Part shown: positions 1 to 5,710 of the stretch, piece after piece
How positions within the stretch are numbered: position 1 is the stretch's first letter
How the letters are laid out: the number at the start of each line of letters is the position of its first letter
Assembly: GCA_025774615.1 (NCBI GenBank)
Contig: JALGVQ010000202.1
Span: 1-5,710 of the forward strand
DNA length: 5,710 nucleotides
Direction: 5' to 3'
Origin: a bacterium
Lineage (GTDB): Bacteria; Blakebacterota; Blakebacteria; Blakebacterales; Blakebacteraceae
Translations under genes and position numbers: made by a program
Notes under the pieces: generated by a model
Seen by the model: only the letters and a program-made list of their open reading frames with translations
Database searches by the model: none
What the model was told of the DNA's origin: nothing

Positions 1-1
1 G

Positions 2-379
2 CTCACCGTTCTGGAAGCGGAAATACCACCTCCGCCACCACCACCGGAGCCAGTCACATCAGATGAATCCATCGGGTCACCTATCTTCCTCGCCTGGGAA
101 GAACCACCGGAAGTCGTCACGATGGTGGCGCCCCCGTACCCGAAGGCAGCAATGGAAGACAGCCTGGAAGGGAAAGTGATCCTCGTGATCGTTGTAGATG
201 AGGAGGGGAATGTTATCGAGGCGCGTGTTGTCACTGCGATTCCTCCGGATATCTTCAACGAGGCGGCCATAGGAGCGATACTGCAGTGGAAGTTCAGGCC
301 GGCGAAACAGAGGGGCATACCGATCAAGGTCAGGCTGGCGTATCCCGTTCAATTCACTCTGGCCGAAAAGAAACAGTAA
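2..379 (+). CDS. TonB-family energy transducer, C-terminal fragment
   Basis: This is the last 125 residues of a protein whose start lies left of the window; the frame is open from base 2. A proline run (PPPPPPEP, fragment residues 9-16) is followed by a linker and a TonB C-terminal domain (about residues 41-120). The domain shows APPYPKAA (43-50), LEGKV (55-59), a VDEEGNVIEA strand pair (65-74), FNEAAIGAILQWKFRPAK (85-102) and YPVQF near the end. These are the usual marks of the family: YP..A, EG.V, the FNEAA helix and the W.F.PA strand. TonB proteins sit in the inner membrane, span the periplasm with the proline-rich region, and pass proton-motive energy from ExbB/ExbD to outer-membrane receptors. 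The N-terminal membrane helix is not visible, so a receptor-specific or a general TonB cannot be told apart. A Met at 122 is internal and is not the true start. Confidence 0.88.
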   Translation, partial: LTVLEAEIPPPPPPPEPVTSDESIGSPIFLAWEEPPEVVTMVAPPYPKAAMEDSLEGKVILVIVVDEEGNVIEARVVTAIPPDIFNEAAIGAILQWKFRPAKQRGIPIKVRLAYPVQFTLAEKKQ

Positions 380-407
380 CCGTCAGGTACCATCGAATTA
401 TCGTTGA

Positions 408-437
408 CTGACCGGCCGATACGACGTTTCCTATAAG
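408..437 (+). promoter_or_regulatory. Possible sigma-70 promoter for tRNA-Asp
   Basis: TATAAG at 432-437 resembles a -10 box, and CTGACC at 408-413 is a 4/6 match to a -35 box with an 18-base spacer. A better -35 match, TTGACT at 404-409, lies 22 bases from the -10, which is too far. Predicted transcription would start almost at the first tRNA base, leaving essentially no 5' leader, so the assignment is weak. The tRNA might instead be read through from the TonB gene, since no terminator is evident between the two. Confidence 0.3.
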
Positions 438-443
438 GCTTAC

Positions 444-520
444 GGGGGCGTAGTTCAGCTGGTTAGAACGCCGGCCTGTCACGCCGGAGGTCGCGAGTTC
501 AAATCTCGTCGCTCCCGCCA
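444..520 (+). tRNA. tRNA-Asp (anticodon GUC)
   Basis: This is a full 77-base cloverleaf. The acceptor stem GGGGGCG (444-450) pairs with CGCTCCC (510-516) with one G-U. The anticodon stem CCGGC/GCCGG encloses the loop CTGTCAC with anticodon GTC at 478-480. The T arm GCGAG-TTCAAAT-CTCGT has the standard TTCAA loop. The base at position 73 is G (517), as expected for aspartate tRNAs, and CCA is encoded (518-520). It decodes GAC and GAU. It stands alone between the TonB gene and the lipoprotein gene, with its own terminator just downstream. Confidence 0.97.
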
Positions 521-527
521 TTTCGAA

Positions 528-561
528 GCGGATGTGGGCCAATTGCCTGCATCCGTTTTTT
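528..561 (+). terminator. Rho-independent terminator after tRNA-Asp
   Basis: CGGATG (529-534) pairs with CATCCG (550-555). The stem continues inward through two wobble pairs and GGC/GCC to about eleven base pairs closing a short AATT-type loop. Six T residues follow directly (556-561). It starts seven bases after the encoded CCA, so it ends the tRNA transcript and any read-through from the TonB gene. Confidence 0.85.
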
Positions 562-621
562 CTTTATCCATACTCTTTCTGTCACAGCCAGTGTTCGGTC
601 TGCGTTATAGCGATGGAGTGA

Positions 622-627
622 TATAAA
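622..627 (+). promoter_or_regulatory. Possible -10 box for the lipoprotein gene
   Basis: TATAAA at 622-627 is a 5/6 match to the sigma-70 -10 box. It lies about 22 bases upstream of the first ribosome-binding site, in an AT-rich stretch that follows the tRNA terminator. No good -35 box is seen at 16-18 bases upstream, so the call rests on one hexamer and on context: a new transcript must begin after the terminator. Confidence 0.3.
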
Positions 628-647
628 AGAGAGCATTGTCGGGTCGA

Positions 648-713
648 TGGAGGTATGACTCGGTGAAGACAGTGAAAACCTGGAGGTATGACTCGGTGAA
701 GACAGTGAAAACC
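648..713 (+). repeat. Perfect 33-bp tandem duplication carrying RBS and start
   Basis: Bases 648-680 and 681-713 are identical. The unit begins TGGAGGTATGACTCGG and ends GTGAAAACC. Each copy holds a GGAGG Shine-Dalgarno (649-653 and 682-686) nine bases ahead of an in-frame GTG (663 and 696). The period is a multiple of three, so the frame is kept. The flanking bases do not extend the repeat on either side, so there is no microhomology at the junction. The exact identity points to a very recent event or an assembly error. Confidence 0.97.
682..686 (+). promoter_or_regulatory. Ribosome-binding site for the lipoprotein gene (second copy)
   Basis: GGAGG at 682-686 stands nine bases before GTG at 696. 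The protein from that GTG is a textbook lipoprotein precursor. An identical site at 649-653 serves GTG 663, which would add eleven residues to the n-region. Both could be used; the second gives the more compact signal peptide. Confidence 0.6.
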
Positions 714-1127
714 AATCGACGCTTCCTGCTGATCCTGCTGCCCGGGCTGTTGCTGGTATCCGGATGCGGCGTATCTATCAGTAAACAGCTCCAACCTGAT
801 CGATTGCGCTATTCAGGACTCGATATGATTATCTCGGCGGTGATGAAGGATGGTGAAGAGGTCGAATTCGATTTGGAGCCAGCTCAGCATGCCGCCAGGG
901 TAATCGGTGATACCCTTTATTCTTTTATAGATGGGGAGTATCAGCTCATCCCGATGACCGATATCGAACTCGTTGTTGTCGAGCGGTTCTTTCCGATTCC
1001 GAATCCCGCGGCATTGCAGTCAGAGGGCGTGACACTCCTTGATGCAATCTGGAAGGTGTTCAAATGGAGCGCACCGGTGACGATTCCCGCGGCCTTCCTG
1101 CTGGCGCTATGGAACGAACACAGGTGA
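696..1127 (+). CDS. Small lipoprotein of unknown function
   Basis: From GTG 696 the product is 143 residues. The N-terminus VKTVKTNRRF is basic, followed by the hydrophobic stretch LLILLPGLLL (11-20) and a lipobox VSGC with the lipidated Cys at residue 24. The residue after it is Gly, so Asp-type inner-membrane retention is not indicated. The mature part holds a short beta-rich region (about 45-97) with the pattern KDGEEVEFD, then GDTLYSFIDG, then IPMTDIELVVVER. I have seen similar patterns in small envelope lipoproteins, but I cannot name a function. The C-terminus has a hydrophobic patch (124-139) that may touch the membrane. The frame stays open upstream to a TTG at 636, but that start lacks a ribosome-binding site and buries the signal peptide. 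GTG 663 in the first repeat copy is a real alternative. The gene lies alone between the tRNA terminator and the propeller gene. Confidence 0.8.
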   Translation: MKTVKTNRRFLLILLPGLLLVSGCGVSISKQLQPDRLRYSGLDMIISAVMKDGEEVEFDLEPAQHAARVIGDTLYSFIDGEYQLIPMTDIELVVVERFFPIPNPAALQSEGVTLLDAIWKVFKWSAPVTIPAAFLLALWNEHR

Positions 1128-1289
1128 CCGACTGATTTGAATACGATTTCGATTCAGGTTTTGCATTCGGCAGGTAATTCCCGTTCAATCATATTCCACT
1201 CATAGTGATGTCCCGATTCCTTCCAGCCGCTTTCTGCAGTTGCCGCACCGGAATCGACAGGACGCATGCGACCTGAACATGAGGATGAC

Positions 1290-4200
1290 ATGAATCCACC
1301 CTGTATCCACCGCGGACGGATCATCCCGACCATTCTGTTGATCGTACTGATGTGTCACCCTGTTTCCCTTGCCGGTCAACAGACCGGTCCGGTCGTGGCG
1401 GGAGATCTGCGGGCGCTGGCATTCCGTGAAACAGGTCCGGCTGTTACCGGGGGCAGGGTACATGATGTCGAGGCGGTTCCCGGGAGGTCATCGACCATCT
1501 ATGTGGGAGCGGCGAGTGGTGGGGTCTGGAAGTCGGTGAACAGCGGTACGACCTGGAGACCGCTCTGGGATGACCTGCCGAACAGTTCGGTCGGGGATAT
1601 CGCTCTCGCCCCCTCAGATCCTGAAATCATCTATGTCGGGACCGGTGGTCCCAATAACCGTCAGAGCACGCTCTACGGGAATGGGGTCTGGAAATCTGTC
1701 GATGGAGGCGATGGTTGGATCCATCTCGGTCTCAGCGAGACACGTCACATCGGACGTATCCGTGTGCATCCCCGTGATCCGGATATCGTGTATGTCGCTG
1801 CCCTGGGGAACCTGTGGAAGGCGAACCCGCAACGGGGTGTGTTCAAGTCGACTGATGGCGGAGCGAGCTGGAGTAAGGTTCTCCATATCGATGAGGATAC
1901 CGGGGCAGTCGATCTGGTGATGGACCCCTCAGACCCCGATGTCCTCTATGCCGCGACCTATCAGCGGCGTCGCAGGACCTGGGGATTCATCGGAGGAGGC
2001 CCCGGAAGCGGGATCTACCGGACGACTGATGGTGGGAGGAACTGGCAGGAACTCACCAACGGGATCCCCGATGGGGAGAAGGGCCGGATCGGACTGGCGA
2101 TCTCGATGACCGACCCGAATATCCTGAACGCGACGATCGAACACCGGACAGAAGGTGGAACCTATCGCAGTGAGGATGGGGGGGAGTCGTGGAAGCGGGT
2201 CAATGGACTGAATCCCCGCCCGATGTATTACAGTCACATCTACATCGATCCTGTCGATTCCAATCGGGTGTACATCCTGGGCACTTCGTCCCAGGTATCG
2301 GAGAACGGTGGCGAGTCGTTCCGGACACTGCCGTCGGCACCCACCTATGACATAGGTGTGCATGGCGATCATCACGCGCTCTGGATCAATCCGGCAGATA
2401 CTGCGCATATCCTGCTCGGAACTGATGCCGGACTGTATATCAGCTGGGACCGCGGTGTGACCTGGACACGGATCAACAACTTCGCCATCGGTCAGTTCTA
2501 CGCGATCGGGGCGGATATGCAGGATCCCTACAGGATCTACGGAGGTCTGCAGGACAACCACTCCTGGATGGGACCGTCCCGCACCCGCCGGTTCATCGGG
2601 ATCATCAACGATGACTGGGACCAGATCGGGTTCAGTGACGGAATGTATGTCCAGCCTGATCCAGTGGACCACCGCCGTGTCTATCTCGACTCACAGGGTG
2701 GAAACATCTTCAGAATTGACCCTGAAACCGGGAGCACTCTGGGGATACGACCCCTGCCGCCAGAGGGAGAACGCTATCGTTTCGACTGGTGCGCACCGAT
2801 CGCCATTTCTCCGCATGACCACAATACGATCTACCTCGGGGGAAATCGTCTCTTCATCTCCGAAAACGGTGGCGACAGCTGGAGTATGACGGATGATCTG
2901 AGTCGCGCGCTCGATCGCGATCAACTCGAGATCATGGGCAGGTTGACAGATGGCGAGACACTCTCCCGTCACGACGGAACGAATTCGTACGGGGAGATCA
3001 CCTCGATATCGGAATCTCCACTCACAAAAGGATTGCTGTGGATCGGTACCGATGACGGCAATGTCCAGGTGAGCCGTGACGGTGGAGCCTCCTGGTCGAA
3101 TGTCACCTCCCGGATATCCGGCGTACCTGACGGTACCTACGTCAGCCGCGTTGAGGCATCATATGCCATCGAGGAGCGGGCGTATGTGACGTTCGACGCT
3201 CATCGGGATGGAGACTTTCGCCCCTTCGCCTTCGTGACGGATGACATGGGGCAGACCTGGCATTCGATTATCACCGGATTACCGCGCGAGGGTTCGGTGA
3301 ATGTCATCAGGGAACACCCCCGGAATCCCGATCTGCTCCTGATCGGTACCGAACAGGGAGTGTTCCTCTCTCTCGATCGGGGGGAGAACTGGATCAGATT
3401 CAGGAACAACCTGCCCACCGTACCGGTGGATGATCTGCTGATCCATCCTCGGGAGAACGACCTGATCATCGGTACTCACGGACGGAGTATCTGGGTTATC
3501 GATGACCTGACGCCCCTTGTGGAGATGAACGCCGGGATCGCGGCATCACCACTCCACCTGTTTTCCATCAGGCGGGCGACAGAGTGGCAGAAACGTAAAA
3601 CAACGAGCTATCGCGGGCAGGGCGCATACGCGGCCGACCAGCCGCCTGATGGAGCGATCATCAACTACTGGATCGGTGAGGATTTCGAAGATCCGGTCTC
3701 GATCGAAGTGCTCGACTCCTCGGGCAGAGTGGTCAGGCATCTGGCAGGCGGTGGCGGCAAGGGTATGCAGCGTGTCGTCTGGGACCTGCGTCTCGATCCT
3801 CTCTCGGCCGCGAATGCAGGAGGGAATCGTGCACGATCAGGTGGGCGGCAGCTGTCGAACCTGACTGTCTGGCAGCGCGAGCAACTGGCATCGAGGGGCC
3901 CCCACGTATTACCGGGCAATTATTCTGTACGTCTGACAGCGGGGGAGATATCCGTCAGAGGTGAAGTCGAGGTGCTCCCCGATCCGATGGATACGCTCAC
4001 GGAACGGCAACGCGGGCAGCGCTGGTCATTCCTGCTCGAGGTAGATACTCTGTATCGTGATGCGCTCGAGATTGAAGTGAGCGTCCGGGGTTTGCTGACC
4101 CAGGTGCGCGCGTCCCTTTCAGCGGCGCGAAATTCTGCTTCAGCTCCTGAAGAGCTCTCTATAGATCTCGCGGAACTGGAATCAGTGCTGAACGAGATAT

Positions 4201-4457
4201 CCCGGATCAGCAGGAGCACGGTTCGAACCGGCGCGAACAGGATCATGAGTGATTTTTCCGGCAGTGCGGTCCGCCAGGGAACACTTGAGGGACCGACCGC
4301 GACACATCGGGAACGGCTTCTGGACCTGGACACCAGATCTGCGTCCGTCGCCGGTGAACTGGATGATGTGCTCGGTGTTACCGTAACAGCCCTCGACCGG
4401 CGACTCAGACGGGCAGGGCTGCCGACAATCATACGAGAGGAACAGAGGGAGCGATGA
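1290..4457 (+). CDS. Secreted Asp-box (BNR/VPS10-like) beta-propeller protein
   Basis: The product is 1055 residues from ATG 1290, chosen because GAGG (1281-1284) lies five bases upstream; ATG 1266 would add eight residues behind a poorer site. A signal peptide (basic HRGR, hydrophobic 11-22, likely cleavage after SLA at 28) predicts export. Eleven Asp-boxes (S-x-D-x-G-x-x-W type) begin near residues 82, 136, 187, 245, 294, 337, 385, 524, 595, 650 and 694, typically with DPxxIYVGT-like strands between them. This fits two propeller regions (about 35-400 and 400-740). Between them lies a stretch with GGLQDNHSW (418-426). After the last blade (GTHGRSIWVIDDL, from 728) come an Ig/FlgD-like region (about 788-840, SIEVLDSSGRVVRHL), a strand region ending VLPDP (about 874-899) and a helix-rich tail. 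Such proteins are often labelled sialidase, glycosyl hydrolase or VPS10-like, but no catalytic residues can be assigned, so the substrate is unknown. It is translationally coupled to the PAC2 gene. Confidence 0.87.
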   Translation: MNPPCIHRGRIIPTILLIVLMCHPVSLAGQQTGPVVAGDLRALAFRETGPAVTGGRVHDVEAVPGRSSTIYVGAASGGVWKSVNSGTTWRPLWDDLPNSSVGDIALAPSDPEIIYVGTGGPNNRQSTLYGNGVWKSVDGGDGWIHLGLSETRHIGRIRVHPRDPDIVYVAALGNLWKANPQRGVFKSTDGGASWSKVLHIDEDTGAVDLVMDPSDPDVLYAATYQRRRRTWGFIGGGPGSGIYRTTDGGRNWQELTNGIPDGEKGRIGLAISMTDPNILNATIEHRTEGGTYRSEDGGESWKRVNGLNPRPMYYSHIYIDPVDSNRVYILGTSSQVSENGGESFRTLPSAPTYDIGVHGDHHALWINPADTAHILLGTDAGLYISWDRGVTWTRINNFAIGQFYAIGADMQDPYRIYGGLQDNHSWMGPSRTRRFIGIINDDWDQIGFSDGMYVQPDPVDHRRVYLDSQGGNIFRIDPETGSTLGIRPLPPEGERYRFDWCAPIAISPHDHNTIYLGGNRLFISENGGDSWSMTDDLSRALDRDQLEIMGRLTDGETLSRHDGTNSYGEITSISESPLTKGLLWIGTDDGNVQVSRDGGASWSNVTSRISGVPDGTYVSRVEASYAIEERAYVTFDAHRDGDFRPFAFVTDDMGQTWHSIITGLPREGSVNVIREHPRNPDLLLIGTEQGVFLSLDRGENWIRFRNNLPTVPVDDLLIHPRENDLIIGTHGRSIWVIDDLTPLVEMNAGIAASPLHLFSIRRATEWQKRKTTSYRGQGAYAADQPPDGAIINYWIGEDFEDPVSIEVLDSSGRVVRHLAGGGGKGMQRVVWDLRLDPLSAANAGGNRARSGGRQLSNLTVWQREQLASRGPHVLPGNYSVRLTAGEISVRGEVEVLPDPMDTLTERQRGQRWSFLLEVDTLYRDALEIEVSVRGLLTQVRASLSAARNSASAPEELSIDLAELESVLNEISRISRSTVRTGANRIMSDFSGSAVRQGTLEGPTATHRERLLDLDTRSASVAGELDDVLGVTVTALDRRLRRAGLPTIIREEQRER

Positions 4458-5440
4458 GAGTACGTCTTCACAGAGATATCAACACAGAGGATCCGATTCT
4501 GCTGGCCGGTTGGCCGGGCATGGGCAACGTGGGTATCGGGGCGGTCGATTACCTCCGTCGGGAGCTGGTGACCTCGGAATTCGGCGAAATCGACATGAGC
4601 GACCATTTCACTCCGGATGCAATCGTCATCGAGAACGGGATCGCCAACATGCCGGAGGTGCCGGCCAACAGTTTCTCTCTCTCCACTTCTCCCGATCTGA
4701 TCTTCTTCCTCAGTGAGGCGCAGGTTTCAGGCCCGGCGGCCCTCTCACTGGCAAACCTCATCGTGGATGTTGCCGAGAACTATAAGGTGAAGCGGATATA
4801 TACCTGTGCTGCGTTTGCCATTCCGATGAGCTACACAGAGGAAACCAGGGTTCTGGGCGTGGCGACTGACGCGGGCCTACGTGACTCCCTGGTCCCTCAT
4901 GGCGCGGAGATCCTCAAACAGGGGATCATCAGCGGGTTGAACGGTCTGCTGCTCGGAGTCGCAGGATCACGCGGGGTCGAATCGGCCTGCCTGCTGGCCA
5001 CTCTGCCGCAATACGCTCTCAGCCTGCCCAATCCACGGGGATCGAGGGCCCTCGTCAAGATGCTCAGTACCCTGCTGGGAGTCAGTGTCGATCTCTCCGG
5101 ATTCGACGCGCCGGTGAAGCAGATGGATGAAATGATGGCACAGATCGAAGAGCGGATGCGATCGGCGTTCACCTCCAAGGAGGGTGAAGAGGGGGAGGAG
5201 GTCGAGGAACTGGGGGAGACGGTCGAGGAGGAAGAGGTCCCCAATTATGTGATGCGCCTTATCGAACAGCTCTTCCAGGATGTTTATGTGATGCGCCTTA
5301 TCGAACAGCTCTTCCAGGATGTTGCGGGAAACCGCGAGAAAGCCCCTCAACTTAAAGATGAGCTGGATAGATGGGGTCTCTACTCGCTGTACGAAGATCG
5401 CTTCCTCGACCTCTTCCGGGATCAGGGAGAAGAAGAATAG
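4454..5440 (+). CDS. PAC2 (proteasome-assembly-chaperone-2-like) family protein
   Basis: The product is 328 residues. The start ATG overlaps the upstream stop as ATGA (4454-4457), with a GAGG-type site at 4445-4448. The N-terminal domain (about 1-230) carries the family glycine motif GWPGMGNVG (19-27) after a hydrophobic strand, then IENGIANMPEVP, the strand DLIFFLSEAQ, YTCAAFAIPMSY, and a GLNGLLLGVAG loop with PNPRGSRALVKML. There is no signal peptide, so it is cytosolic. PAC2 proteins assist 20S proteasome assembly in eukaryotes; the role of bacterial members is not settled, so a chaperone function here is inference. A very acidic linker (243-261) leads to a tail that usually reads as I..LF followed by LK.ELDRWG.Y..YEDRFLDLF, seen at about 269-322. 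Here YVMRLIEQLFQDV occurs twice in a row (265-277, 278-290), from a 39-bp tandem duplication. Confidence 0.88.
   Translation: MRVRLHRDINTEDPILLAGWPGMGNVGIGAVDYLRRELVTSEFGEIDMSDHFTPDAIVIENGIANMPEVPANSFSLSTSPDLIFFLSEAQVSGPAALSLANLIVDVAENYKVKRIYTCAAFAIPMSYTEETRVLGVATDAGLRDSLVPHGAEILKQGIISGLNGLLLGVAGSRGVESACLLATLPQYALSLPNPRGSRALVKMLSTLLGVSVDLSGFDAPVKQMDEMMAQIEERMRSAFTSKEGEEGEEVEELGETVEEEEVPNYVMRLIEQLFQDVYVMRLIEQLFQDVAGNREKAPQLKDELDRWGLYSLYEDRFLDLFRDQGEEE
5246..5323 (+). repeat. Perfect 39-bp tandem duplication inside the PAC2 gene
   Basis: Bases 5246-5284 and 5285-5323 are identical. Periodicity extends only one base further left (5245), so junction microhomology is at most one base. The unit encodes YVMRLIEQLFQDV and keeps the frame (13 codons). 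All 39 bases match, including third-codon positions, so the copies have had no time to diverge, or one copy is an assembly error. A single copy would give the normal spacing between the acidic linker and the ELDRWG/YEDRFLDLF tail. Confidence 0.97.
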
Positions 5441-5677
5441 CGGATGTAGCTGAACATGGATTTCCCCGGTTCTTTATTCATTTATCTGAATAGTGGAACA
5501 GTTTATAGGTAATTCTTACAAGATATACTGCCCAATTCCTGCTAGTGTGGGCAAGCTGACCTCATTAATAGCGGTATTACTGATGCTGGGTGCCAGGATT
5601 TGATTCTCGATTGTCTGAGGTGTTAGACTAAAACAACTCAACAGTTCAAACTGGGTCTTGCTGTTCGGGAGCATGCC
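5441..5677 (+). other. AT-richer intergenic region, no gene seen
   Basis: No convincing coding frame is visible on either strand, and the base composition is clearly more AT-rich than the flanking genes. Several small hairpins can be drawn: TATTCA/TGAATA at 5475-5492, TGCCCA/TGGGCA at 5529-5553 and GTCTGA/TTAGAC at 5613-5628. None is followed by a T tract, so no terminator for the PAC2 transcript is identified. A possible promoter lies at 5502-5529. No riboswitch or tRNA is recognised. Confidence 0.6.
5502..5529 (+). promoter_or_regulatory. Possible sigma-70 promoter for the downstream gene
   Basis: TATACT at 5524-5529 is a 5/6 match to the -10 box, and TTTATA at 5502-5507 is a 4/6 match to the -35 box with a 16-base spacer. 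It would give a leader of about 140 bases before the ATG at 5678. In an AT-rich region such matches arise by chance. Confidence 0.3.
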
Positions 5678-5710
5678 ATGCGAATCAGAGTATTAGGGTA
5701 TCTCATTCTG
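5678..5710 (+). CDS. Start of a further gene, cut by the window edge
   Basis: ATG 5678 opens a frame reading MRIRVLGYLIL to the last base. GGGAG at 5667-5671 is a good ribosome-binding site six bases upstream. Two arginines followed by hydrophobic residues look like the beginning of a signal peptide or membrane anchor, so an exported protein is likely. Nothing more can be said from eleven codons. An ATG at 5673 in another frame stops after seven codons. Confidence 0.5.
   Translation, partial: MRIRVLGYLIL

Noticed and set aside
9-50. Proline-codon run near the left edge as a DNA repeat
   Set aside because: It is explained by the proline-rich linker of the TonB protein.
636-662. TTG 636 as start of the lipoprotein gene
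   Set aside because: It has no ribosome-binding site, and it places about 20 extra residues before the signal peptide. GTG 696 or 663, each with GGAGG at nine bases, is far better.
655-666. Four-codon frame ATG ACT CGG TGA overlapping the GTG start (also in the second repeat copy)
   Set aside because: GGAGG is only one base from this ATG, too close for efficient initiation; the GTGA overlap is probably chance.
1134-1162. Possible terminator after the lipoprotein gene (TGAAT/ATTCA stem with wobble extension, then TTTT)
   Set aside because: The stem is AT-rich and only five regular pairs long with a nine-base loop, and the T run is short, so it is not reliable.
1279-1293. Short frame ATG AGG ATG ACA TGA overlapping the propeller start
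   Set aside because: It is too short to be convincing as a leader peptide and has no clear ribosome-binding site of its own.
1929-2672. 247-codon open frame on the - strand inside the propeller gene
   Set aside because: It is antisense to a well-supported coding region with clear Asp-box repeats, resembles no family, and is explained by codon bias in GC-rich DNA.
1533-3392. Repeated GATGGxGG-like short motifs across the propeller gene
   Set aside because: They are the codons of the Asp-boxes, protein-level repeats, not a separate DNA element.
3920-4606. 228-codon open frame on the - strand across the propeller/PAC2 junction
   Set aside because: The translation is rich in Ser and Arg, typical of an antisense shadow, and it covers two better-supported genes.

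Overview
The window reads as a stretch of chromosome from a Gram-negative bacterium with moderately high GC. A TonB-type C-terminal domain and a lipoprotein signal peptide imply a double-membrane envelope. The large secreted Asp-box beta-propeller protein belongs to a kind often found in Gemmatimonadota, Acidobacteriota and phyla of the FCB group. The phylum assignment is an inference and is not proven by the sequence.

Layout, left to right, all on the + strand: (1) the C-terminal part of a TonB-family energy transducer (2-379), whose 5' end lies outside the window; (2) a complete tRNA-Asp(GUC) with encoded CCA (444-520), followed by a strong intrinsic terminator (528-561); (3) a small lipoprotein gene of unknown function (best start 696, end 1127); (4) a 162-base gap, then a gene for a secreted protein of about 1055 residues with eleven recognisable Asp-boxes in two beta-propeller regions, an Ig-like region and a helical C-terminus (1290-4457); (5) a PAC2-family gene (4454-5440) overlapping it by four bases (ATGA), so the two are very probably co-translated; (6) an AT-richer non-coding stretch (5441-5677); (7) the first eleven codons of another gene with a signal-peptide-like start (5678 to the window edge).

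The most striking structure is a pair of perfect, in-frame tandem duplications. One is 33 bp (648-713) and copies the ribosome-binding site and start codon of the lipoprotein gene. The other is 39 bp (5246-5323) and inserts a second copy of YVMRLIEQLFQDV into the conserved C-terminal tail of the PAC2 protein. Neither has useful microhomology at its junctions. Both look recent, or they are assembly errors that should be excluded first.

I see no mobile element, CRISPR array, defence system or biosynthetic cluster. Apart from the duplications and the propeller/PAC2 gene pair, the region looks like ordinary chromosome.
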